A DNA stretch of 64,000 nt from Paenibacillus_E violae (GTDB lineage: Bacteria > Bacillota > Bacilli > Paenibacillales > NBRC-103111). The DNA lies in assembly GCF_032461945.1 (NCBI RefSeq), contig NZ_JAWCUD010000009.1, forward strand, positions 1-64,000, given 5' to 3'. Of the stretch, positions 16,941 to 24,173 are shown piece by piece. The translations under genes were made by a program, and so were the position numbers. The notes beneath the pieces are model-generated. The model was not told where the DNA came from. It was given only the letters and a program-made list of their open reading frames with translations, and made no database searches. Every line of letters starts with the position of its first letter. Within the stretch, counting starts at the first letter, position 1.

Positions 16941-17035
16941 ATCCGATGTGGTAGGTTGTGCAAGTTGTCTGCATTAATCTCTTCATCGATAATTCCTGGT
17001 GGATCAATGAGTCTAGAAATTGCATTAAAATTGGT

Positions 17036-17515
17036 TTATAGTTTTGTATAACTTTCTTCATTAAAAGATATTCCTCCTCTTGCAGTTAATCCAAGTGATT
17101 GCTCACCAGTTAGAATAGGTTTTCTCCTAATAAATTGTGTATATCCAACGGATTTAAAAGTGATATCTCCTTGATTAGACGAAATATACCAAGACCATTC
17201 AATATTTCTATTAATGTATTCTTTATTTCGAGGTTCTTTAGGTTCACTCCTAAACACTTTATCTATCTCAAAACCACCAAATATAGATAAATTAATATCT
17301 AGATCATAAACATTCTCAAATACCAGTGTGGAAGGTGCCACCCAAAACTTGAAGTAAATGTTGTCCTTCTCTGGCTTAACCCATTCTAAAATATAATCTA
17401 TATCAAATATTAGTTTATAATTTTCATTGTCAAAACCAATTCCATACACCTTACAATCATGCCAACTCATGTTATCAAAATCTTCATCATTCCATAGATA
17501 CTTATTAGTTTGCAT
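17036..17515 (-). CDS. Hypothetical protein, array cassette
   Basis: 159 residues, predicted beta-rich. The start NMSWHDCKVYGIGF and the block FDIDYILEWVKP are characteristic-looking and probably define a small conserved family, but I cannot name it. AAGGAA lies eight bases before the ATG. No membrane segment. Confidence 0.7.
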   Translation of the reverse strand: MQTNKYLWNDEDFDNMSWHDCKVYGIGFDNENYKLIFDIDYILEWVKPEKDNIYFKFWVAPSTLVFENVYDLDINLSIFGGFEIDKVFRSEPKEPRNKEYINRNIEWSWYISSNQGDITFKSVGYTQFIRRKPILTGEQSLGLTARGGISFNEESYTKL

Positions 17516-17555
17516 GTTTTATCTTCCTTAATTTAGATTTCAGGTTTTTTTACAT

Positions 17556-17650
17556 AACGTCTTATTAATAAACTTTGCACATTTTCGGACAGTTGCCGGT
17601 TACGGCGATCTGTCCCTTGTTTTTGCGCTATTGTTTCCTTTTAGTTAAAC
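17556..17650. repeat. Array repeat copy, diverged
   Basis: AACGTCTTATTAATAAAC at the left, hairpin GGACAG...CTGTCC around TTGCCGGTTACGGCGAT, then GCGCTATTGTTTCCTT and TTAGTTAAACG. Confidence 0.6.
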
Positions 17651-18132
17651 GAGTCTTCATTCAAAATGACACAAAACTCCTCAAATCTTTTTAATTCATC
17701 AAGCGCATCCTGCACTATATCTTCTACCTCTCCGTAAATACCTGCAGTTGCTAAATAATATCCGTCACTTAACCGATCTAAAAATGAAAACTCATTTAAC
17801 TCTTTATCAGAGGTGCATCCATGTACATACAATGCATAAATATAAGAAAAGAAATTTACTATCGATATTTTCTCATTAATAAATTCTGATCGTATTTTAC
17901 CCAATATTAAATACATTGGATGTTGAAAATCATGCTCTCCGTACAAAGATTTTAAAATTGAAAGCATGTCGGTAATCTTCTTGGAACTGGAGAGAGATAG
18001 TTCAATAAAATTATATGGAACATCATATCTTTCAATACAATTATCCGCCCATTTTATGATATCATTTTTATTTTTATAACCCGTTGCTAATGCGAGATAA
18101 TAGAAACCTGCAAGTAATCTCAAGTTATTCAT
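17641..18132 (-). CDS. Hypothetical helical protein, array cassette
   Basis: 163 residues from ATG 18132 (AAGGA nine bases upstream). Helical throughout; LLAGFYYLALATGYKN at the start and VEDIVQDALDELKRFEEF at the end. Not recognised. The stop codon lies inside the right edge of the downstream repeat. Confidence 0.65.
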   Translation of the reverse strand: MNNLRLLAGFYYLALATGYKNKNDIIKWADNCIERYDVPYNFIELSLSSSKKITDMLSILKSLYGEHDFQHPMYLILGKIRSEFINEKISIVNFFSYIYALYVHGCTSDKELNEFSFLDRLSDGYYLATAGIYGEVEDIVQDALDELKRFEEFCVILNEDSFN

Positions 18133-18200
18133 ATGCACTTTATCCTTCGCAGTTTATTATGAAACGTTCTGCTTTTAGTTTAATCAATTAATATGTATCG

Positions 18201-18551
18201 TCACCATTCGGTTCCCCAGCAAATTGAGATGTAAGGTTTCGTCCGAAGAGTTAAGATCTTAAGATTTTTATCACGGAATAATAGCTGTGCGAATTCAGAG
18301 GCTCCTTGTTTTTTTATTTCTATTCCATAAACTTTCTCCAAAGTAAGTTCAACTAGAACATTATTTTCTTGATGCCATCTTATATGAATAAAACAGTTGC
18401 TCGGTTCGATTTCTATCTCTAAAACATCAGTTCGCCTTTTTAGAATGAATCTCCATTGATTGTAGTATTCGGGAATGTCTATTTCATCTAAAAATTGTGG
18501 CTCACATTCAAAAAGCCCAATAAGTTCGTGTTTATCAGGAAATATCTCCAT
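18201..18551 (-). CDS. Hypothetical protein, last cassette of the array
   Basis: 116 residues, beta-rich, ending ISICWGTEW. RBS weak (GCGGG seven bases upstream). Half a repeat (TTAGTTTAATC near 18174-18184) lies downstream and a full copy upstream. Family not recognised. Confidence 0.6.
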   Translation of the reverse strand: MEIFPDKHELIGLFECEPQFLDEIDIPEYYNQWRFILKRRTDVLEIEIEPSNCFIHIRWHQENNVLVELTLEKVYGIEIKKQGASEFAQLLFRDKNLKILTLRTKPYISICWGTEW

Positions 18552-18611
18552 TCTTTAACCCGCTTACAATAACCGACATTTCCCACATTATACCACATAT
18601 GGATTGCGCTA

Positions 18612-18690
18612 AACTGCCCGTTAGCGTAACGCGGCCACCGTTTCACGCTGACGTTTTTATTTAGCTCCCCCGCCAGTTAGATCAACCAGG
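18612..18690. repeat. Array repeat, last copy of the array
   Basis: CGCTAAACTGCCCGTTAGCG, then AACGCGGCCACCG, then GCCAGTTAGATCAACC. It marks the right boundary of the cassette-like region; genes to the right have different character and base composition. Confidence 0.65.
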
Positions 18691-18699
18691 AACTGACGT

Positions 18700-19030
18700 G
18701 ATTAAGAATACATAGATATACAATGCTTAGTGGGATCCGTCGGGAATGTCATAATATTCTTGTCACCCGACAAGCGTAAATCAAATGTCGTTGGAAAAGA
18801 ACATATATCTATTACCCCCTAATAGAAAAATTCCCCGCTTTTTTAAGGGGAATGCAAAGTCATCTTTTATATTCAGAATTCAGAATACACGTTTGCTTTT
18901 TTATGGTAAGATAGTTCTTCAACAGTAAAAAACAACAGGTTTGAGTCACGCATACCGCGGGTATAATGGTTGAGGATCTAACGAAGCTCTAAGTTAGTTA
19001 GAAAAACATTGCCTTTCCAATGCGGATATG
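18700..19030. other. Intergenic region with hairpin and operator-like palindrome
   Basis: No gene seen. A hairpin ATTCCCC-gcttttttaa-GGGGAAT lies near 18829-18853. A palindrome ATACCGCGGGTAT (18952-18964) sits between TTGAGT (18941) and TATAAT (18962), a promoter pointing at the msr genes. The palindrome resembles CsoR/CstR-class operators, a weak inference. Confidence 0.4.
18941..18967 (+). promoter_or_regulatory. Candidate promoter with embedded palindrome
   Basis: TTGAGT and TATAAT are 15 bases apart, with ATACCGCGGGTAT overlapping the spacer and the -10. It would drive the msrB remnant and msrA. Confidence 0.35.
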
Positions 19031-19251
19031 GGACATCCTAGACAAGGATCTTCGAGTCCCATAAGACGATAAGGACCGAGGTTAGATTCACTCACGGCGA
19101 TAGCTATCTCGGTCACGTCTTCCCGGATGGCTGGGCTAATTGCGGTGGCCTACGCTACTGCATCAATTCCGCGTCGCTCCGATTCATCCATCGCGGCGAC
19201 ACGGAGAGCGAGGGCTACGGCAAATATCTCGATCAGATTGAGGAGGTTTAA
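19030..19251 (+). pseudogene. msrB: msrB 3' remnant (methionine-R-sulfoxide reductase)
   Basis: From about 19068 a frame reads IRTEVRFTHGDSYLGHVFPD, then CGGLRYCINSASLRF and a final YGKYLDQIEEV, which is the C-terminal third of MsrB including the RYCIN block with the catalytic Cys. Upstream the similarity breaks off through stops and frame changes and no full-length gene exists. High GC like the following msrA. The stop overlaps the msrA start region (TAACATG), showing a former msrB-msrA operon. Confidence 0.8.
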
Positions 19252-19252
19252 C

Positions 19253-19780
19253 ATGCAGCAGCGCGCTGTACTCGCTGGGGGATGCTTCTGGGGAATGCAG
19301 GACTTGATCCGCAAGATTCCCGGCGTCGTCTCAACTCGCGTCGGCTATACTGGCGGTGACACTCCGAACGCGACCTATCGCAACCATGGCGCTCATGCGG
19401 AGGGGATCGAAATCGTCTTCGATACTGCGGAGACGAGCTACCGGCGCATCCTGGAGTATTTCTTTCAAATCCACGATCCTACGACGCGGAACCGTCAGGG
19501 CAACGATATCGGCACAAGCTACCGTTCGGCGATCTACTATGCGAGCGACGAGCAGAGAAAGATAGCAGAGGAAACGATCGCCGACGTGAACGCGTCGGAT
19601 CTGTGGCCGGGCAAGGTCGTCACCGAAGTGACGCCTGTCGGCGACTTCTGGGAAGCAGAGCCGGAGCACCAGGACTATCTGGATCGCTATCCGAACGGCT
19701 ACACCTGCCACTTCCCGCGCCCCAACTGGGTCCTTCCCAGGCGGGAGGCCAGTGGCGCCCCGTCAAGTAGACAACAATGA
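19253..19780 (+). CDS. msrA: Peptide methionine-S-sulfoxide reductase, acquired copy
   Basis: 175 residues. The catalytic motif GGCFWGM is near residue 9 and YTGG, GHAEG-like HAEGIEIVFD and YRSAIYY follow in MsrA order. Repairs oxidised methionine using thioredoxin. ATG 19253 follows the GGAGG of the msrB end; the longer frame from 19127 reads msrB out of frame. GC-rich codon use and the proteobacterial-type sequence differ sharply from the AT-rich neighbours and from the native msrA at 62096-62614, so I infer horizontal acquisition. Confidence 0.9.
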   Translation: MQQRAVLAGGCFWGMQDLIRKIPGVVSTRVGYTGGDTPNATYRNHGAHAEGIEIVFDTAETSYRRILEYFFQIHDPTTRNRQGNDIGTSYRSAIYYASDEQRKIAEETIADVNASDLWPGKVVTEVTPVGDFWEAEPEHQDYLDRYPNGYTCHFPRPNWVLPRREASGAPSSRQQ

Positions 19781-19796
19781 AATAAGAGCACTAAGC

Positions 19797-19832
19797 AGCC
19801 TTAGTTCGGTACTACACCGGACTAAGGTTGTT
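19797..19832 (+). terminator. Hairpin terminator after msrA
   Basis: AGCCTTAGTtCGG pairs with CCGgACTAAGGtT and is followed by GTTTAACTT. Position fits the end of the msr unit. Confidence 0.55.
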
Positions 19833-19925
19833 TAACTTCTTCTCTGAAACCGCTTGTGGTTGTAAAAGTGAATGTACCGGTGGACCTCATCGATGAGCTG
19901 CTTCTGTCCCTTCTTTATTCTGACT
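19832..19925 (-). pseudogene. IS3-family transposase C-terminal scrap
   Basis: On the minus strand the frame ends LIDEVHRYIHFYNHKRFQRR and stop, the typical end of IS3-family OrfB integrases (YIHFYNH motif). Only about 30 codons are recognisable. It indicates past IS activity beside the acquired msr genes. Confidence 0.65.
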
Positions 19926-20064
19926 ACAGGGTGAAATCCTACGAATTCATAAGTCTGAGTGAGGAAAAAGAATCATTTCGAGGGAGTCCAATATGCAATA
20001 ATTTCCCTTGGCTTAGCTTTTGCATTTTGAGTCCTTCCGCTCCCATGCTTCGTTTCATTCACTT
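19926..20064. other. Unassigned intergenic stretch
   Basis: Between the IS3 scrap and the HxlR gene. No supported gene or site. Confidence 0.4.
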
Positions 20065-20403
20065 CTATGTCATCTCTCCTGCCCCACTCTCGGTTAAGCT
20101 ATTTTCCTTAACCCATGTCCACATAGCCGCAAAAATAGGTTGCAGATTCCACCCTCGCTCAGTTAGCTCATATTCGATGTGCAGGGGCACACCGGGGTAT
20201 TGAGTGCGCGTTATTATCCCCTTCTCCTCCAGCACCCGCAGTCGATCCGTTAACGTCTTCGGGCTAATCGGGTGCAGCTTTCGCCGCAGCTCTCCAAATC
20301 GCTTGGTACCGACAAACAACTCTAACAGAAGAGGGAGAGTCCATTTACCATCCAAAATTTCCAACAAAGGATCAATGGCTTCGATACAAGAGCGATCCAA
20401 CAT
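20065..20403 (-). CDS. HxlR family transcriptional regulator
   Basis: 112 residues, normal size. The HxlR winged helix is clear: LDGKWTLPLLLEL, then RFGELRRKL, ISPKTLTDRLRVLEEKGII and YELTERGWNL. There is a Cys in RSCIEAI at residue 6, the position used by redox-sensing HxlR members such as YodB and HypR, so redox control is possible. GGAGG lies before the ATG. Upstream, AGTTACAATAAAGTGCAATA is a candidate operator near 20436-20455. The divergent hydrolase gene is a plausible target. Confidence 0.9.
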   Translation of the reverse strand: MLDRSCIEAIDPLLEILDGKWTLPLLLELFVGTKRFGELRRKLHPISPKTLTDRLRVLEEKGIITRTQYPGVPLHIEYELTERGWNLQPIFAAMWTWVKENSLTESGAGEMT

Positions 20404-20557
20404 TTATGTTTCCTCCATAGTTCATTTTTTGAAACTATTGCACTTTATTGTAACTACTTTTCAAATATACCACAGTGATGTAGTCTTATATAAGAGCCAT
20501 AACACAAAATTCTAATACATATCGATATCAACCCCTAAGTGGTGCGCGCAACCGGGA

Positions 20558-20689
20558 TGCTCAATCGATATAAGCAGGGCTTTGAATCACAATTAATATC
20601 TGAATATTCAAATAAGTATTCCGAGAAATTTAAACGCCGTTTAAAACAATTGGCAGAATGGAGGCATAAATGCAAAGACCGTTTGATGT
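20558..20689 (+). other. Short coding-like stretch, possible remnant
   Basis: Open frame of 43 codons starting MLNRYKQGFESQ and containing FKRRLKQLAEWRHK. The composition looks like the end of a helical regulator, but there is no ribosome binding site, and it overlaps the start of the hydrolase gene. Probably a remnant. Confidence 0.25.
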
Positions 20690-21557
20690 AGATGCATCGG
20701 AGTATCCGTTTAAGGACCACTGGATGCCTTACCGCGATGGCGTAATTCATTACATTGACGAGGGACAGGGTCCTGTCATTCTTCTCCTACACGGAAACCC
20801 CACCTGGTCTTATCTTTACCGGAACGTCATCAAAGAATTGAGCGATGAATGCCGTCTGATTGCATTGGATTACCCAGGACTCGGAATGTCACGAGCTCCA
20901 TCCGATTATGGCTATACGCCAAAGGAGCATTCTGAGGCGGTCACAGAATTTATCCGGCGACTGAATCTCAAGGAATTCGTACTAGTTGTCCAAGATTGGG
21001 GGGGCCCGATCGGATTCAACTACGCCGTAAGGCACCGTGAGAACCTGCGCGGAATTGTCGTGATGAATACCTGGGCATGGCCGGCCACGCTCCCTGCGAT
21101 GAAACTATTCTCGTTAGCCATGGGTGGATGGCCCTTCGGGTACTGGCTTCAGACAAGACGAAACTTCTTTGCCAAGAAGATTGTCCCGAATGGGATCTAT
21201 CATTCCGAGAAAATCACGGATATCTTGAGAAATGCCTACACCGATCCATTCCCAACTCCAAAATCTCGGAAACCTACATGGGTATTCCCGAGGCAGATTC
21301 GTAAAGCGCGTGCGTGGCTCGCGGAAATCGAGGCGAAACTGCCAGTTCTATCGAATTTGCCAGCACAGATTCTGTGGGGAATGAAGGATAGCGCAGGCTT
21401 TCCACCCGAAGAGATGGCTAAATGGCAAGGTTATTTGAAATTAAACGAAACCGAGTCGTTAGACGATGCCTCTCACTACGTGCAAGAAGATCGGCCGGAC
21501 CGGGTGGTCGCATCCATCCGCAGAGTCCTTGAACGGACATCGCGGCATTCAAGATAA
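20670..21557 (+). CDS. Haloalkane dehalogenase-like alpha/beta hydrolase
   Basis: 295 residues. HGNPTWSYLYRN near residue 41 holds the oxyanion region, with Asn and Trp as in haloalkane dehalogenases. The nucleophile elbow is VVQDWGGPIG with Asp followed by Trp, as in dehalogenases rather than the Ser of esterases. The His is in DDASHYVQED near the end, and ILWGMKDSAGFP is at the acid position. These enzymes hydrolyse carbon-halogen bonds, releasing halide and an alcohol; activity cannot be told from sequence. GGAGG lies before the ATG. Divergent from the HxlR gene. Confidence 0.85.
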   Translation: MQRPFDVDASEYPFKDHWMPYRDGVIHYIDEGQGPVILLLHGNPTWSYLYRNVIKELSDECRLIALDYPGLGMSRAPSDYGYTPKEHSEAVTEFIRRLNLKEFVLVVQDWGGPIGFNYAVRHRENLRGIVVMNTWAWPATLPAMKLFSLAMGGWPFGYWLQTRRNFFAKKIVPNGIYHSEKITDILRNAYTDPFPTPKSRKPTWVFPRQIRKARAWLAEIEAKLPVLSNLPAQILWGMKDSAGFPPEEMAKWQGYLKLNETESLDDASHYVQEDRPDRVVASIRRVLERTSRHSR

Positions 21558-21611
21558 CTAGGTTGAACTATAATCACCGTTTATTTTAATCGATTTTTAG
21601 GAGGCAATCTA

Positions 21612-22088
21612 ATGAAAACAATTCTTTGGGCAACACTAACAGGCAATGGCAACTACGCTCAATCGAGTCCGAATAATCCCCCAAAAGAGGAAGCGCTCGG
21701 CGATTTTGCGACACATGTTCAAGCAGCCGGTAATTTCATTGTCGGAAGAGGCACTTTTGAAGGAATGCAGGCGAGCGAAGACGGGTGGGCTTTTACCGGA
21801 ATGGATATCGTTGTCGTATCGGCAATTGTGAAAGAAATTCCCGGTGTGACGGTTGTCGGCTCACTGCTCGAAGCCTTGAGCTACCTGCGGAAAAGAGGCT
21901 ATCAAACCGCCCTCGTCTCGGGGGGCGCGGACCTTCACAATGCTTTTCTGGGTCAAGGTCTTGTTGACGAGCTCATATTCAATGTCGCGCCGGACTCAAT
22001 CTATTGATTGACACGGAAAAGTACCAATACAAAGAAGTGAAATTGTTAAACTTCAAATCACTCGGCAGCGGCGTCGTTCAATGGTGTT
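21612..22088 (+). pseudogene. DHFR-fold (RibD C-terminal type) gene, frameshifted and truncated
   Basis: Begins MKTILWATLTGNGNY with GRGTFEG and ALVSGGADLHNAFLG, a RibD_C/dihydrofolate reductase-like protein. After NVAPD the frame hits a stop at 22005-22007, while another frame continues LNLLIDTEKYQYKEVKLLNF and LGSGVVQWC. A short deletion near 21995 with a frame change explains this. The last residues are replaced at about 22085 by the convergent jetB fragment. Confidence 0.75.
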
Positions 22089-22479
22089 TTTCTAAAAACT
22101 TATCGTCTTGCTCCCCAAGAGTTGAACGGAGTTCTTCGCAGAAGTCGCTAATTAGAAATGTTTCGTCATATCTTCCTTCAAAGAAAGCAAACAATGCAAA
22201 CAGAACAGTATAGTCCATAGAGCTTTTAAAAACATCGGGTTCCAAAACTGTATATTCGTTTGCTTCTGCAGGTATCTTCTCAAGCCTGGCGAACACTTTG
22301 CGGTGAATTACGAGTTCAAGGCCTAGTTTTTCCCTAAACCAGGTCTTTAACTGCGATTCGTATTTTTTCACCAAATCAAATTCTTCCTGTTGTTCCTCCC
22401 GGACAATCCAATACTGCTCTAAAAGCAATCTTGAATCTCTCTTTAAATCATCCTTTTTTGTATCACCCGTTGTTCTCAT
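22078..22479 (-). pseudogene. jetB-like gene (DUF2398/TIGR02678), 5' part only
   Basis: 133 residues of a family usually about three times longer. KRDSRLLLEQYWIVREEQQE and YTVLFALFAFFEGRYDETF resemble TIGR02678 proteins, a component of Wadjet-type systems that act with an SMC-like complex against plasmids. The ATG overlaps the upstream jetA-like stop in an ATGA, the normal operon arrangement. The 3' two thirds are missing and the remaining end abuts the broken DHFR-fold gene. Confidence 0.7.
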
Positions 22480-23962
22480 ACAACTGCTACTCCTTTACCA
22501 TGCTTTTGCAGAAGTAAAGTACCGCTCGGCATAATCAATTCTCCATCCAAACACTGCAACTTTATACTACCGTTTCCAGGAACCCATTTTAATGTGTGTC
22601 CCCATTCTGTCCGGCCAATACTATCCGCTGAGTGCATACATCTGTTTACAAGTTCCAAAATTTTTCGCCTCTGAGGTCTAGCTAAGATCGGAAGTTCTTC
22701 CACCACGATCTTGCCCTCTTGTATTAGTAACTGAAAACTCTGCTTAATCTCTTCTTGTTCCCTCATGTATGTTTCGAGCATTTCTCTTTGCTTTGCTTTA
22801 TTATCAGCAATCCCACTAATTTTGCCTTTAGTGCGGAATCCCGGTTTCCGTGAGCCCAGTTCAATTGGTTCCTGATCAATGTCCCAGAAGCTTTCGATCC
22901 TACCGGAAGTATCATTTTCTTCGCAGGCGAAATGCTTTGTATACGCGACTCCGATTACCAGTGAGGCCAATTTATGAGCATCTTCATCACTACCGAGTTC
23001 ATAAAAATGTTTGGCTAAATCCCAAAACTCCTGTTTTCTGCTTCGCAAATATTGCTTACTTTCCATAAGCCGGCTAGCAAAACGAAGCATTTTCCGTATA
23101 ATTTCTCCAGTCTGCGTCATAACACTTTACGCATCGCTGTGTTCACCGCAAAACCAGATAAAGATGGAACTCCATTCATCTTGCAGTCTCTTTCTCATGG
23201 CTTCGGGAGACATTTTTTCACCAAAACGAAAAATCGATTGCTGATAGGACACGAGCTGTTCGATGATTTCTTCTAGCCATTGTTCATGAAACTTTTGCTC
23301 CAACATGTATTGCAACATCGGAATTTTTTTCTGAAGCACAAGAATGAAATCACGCAGATAATTAACAAGATCTCGACGGCGAACCAAGAAAACCTCACTG
23401 AGCATTTCATCTTCTGCTTGAAATGAAGAAATATGAGCTAGATAGTCGCTGGTTTTTCGATCAAGTCTACGGAAGAATTCCATTAAATCTTCCCATCTAC
23501 GATATACCTCTTCAGGTTGTGTTGAGACATCTACTGAATGTAGCTGCTTAAGTGCTTCCATGATTCGATCGAATAACGTTTTATCCAACGACCCGCCACC
23601 AAAGTCTGTTTTGTTGGTCTCAAGCGTTTCTAAAAAGCGCTCTATTTAAATTGTATAATTTGTAGCCTGGTATTTAAATCTCTTAGATTTGAACTCTTCG
23701 ATAGTATAATAGTCATTCGCCTCTTGACGTGTAGTGACGTTTTTCCATCCCTCAAGTACATCTAAGTCTTTTTTTAAGTCATCTATTGTGTAGGAATTAA
23801 ATTCATCAAATTGTTTTAAATGCTGCAAAATGTCCTCTGCCTTTAGCTGCGTTCGGTAACCATACTGCTCATAAAAAAACGAAGAATAGGACGGTAGCGC
23901 CAAGTATTCATTGTATTCATATAGTTCATTTCTTCGATTTTGGCCGTGTACATATTTTGCAT
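22476..23962 (-). pseudogene. jetA-like gene (DUF2397/TIGR02677) with one frameshift and two stops
   Basis: Read as one gene it starts at ATG 23962 (AAAGGATG upstream) as MQNMYTAKIEEMNYMNT followed by WRYRPILRFF. A T7 run near 23880 shifts the frame by one; the frame then continues YEQYGYRTQLKAEDILQHL to an in-frame TAA at 23646, resumes IERFLETLETNKTDF, meets a second in-frame TAA at 23127, and resumes MTQTGEIIRKMLRFASRL to the end, with ILARPQRRKILELVNRCM. Total about 495 codons, the size of TIGR02677 proteins (Wadjet JetA of the DUF2397 type). jetC and jetD are absent. Confidence 0.75.
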
Positions 23963-24173
23963 AGTGATCATCCTTTTATTAGAAATCTAGTTTTATTATA
24001 CTATAGACTTCTCACAATCTACCTTGCCTATTATGTGGCATTGGGCGGCATCGTTACTCCCCTAGGGGCTATTCTACAAAGAACTTTGACGTCCGATACT
24101 AAAAGAAGGATGGCATGGCTTACTCCTTCCTTCTCTTTCGAAAGTCCAATGCTAAGTTACAGTTCAAGCCATA
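23963..24173. other. Short gap between the defence remnant and the first tniQ
   Basis: About 210 bases with no supported gene. CCCCTAGGGG near 24058-24067 is a short palindrome. A left end of the Tn7-like element could lie here, but I see no convincing TGT-started end. Confidence 0.3.

Noticed and set aside
46..18690. Canonical integron attC sites
   Set aside because: The cores contain GTTAG and GTTCAAC, which resemble GTTRRRY and RYYYAAC, but they occur as direct repeats and the paired arms face the opposite way from attC, and the central hairpin is too GC-rich and regular. No integrase gene is in the window. I call it cassette-like only.
19127..19252. N-terminal extension of the acquired MsrA
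   Set aside because: In the true coding frame this stretch is the end of msrB; the extension is an out-of-frame reading.
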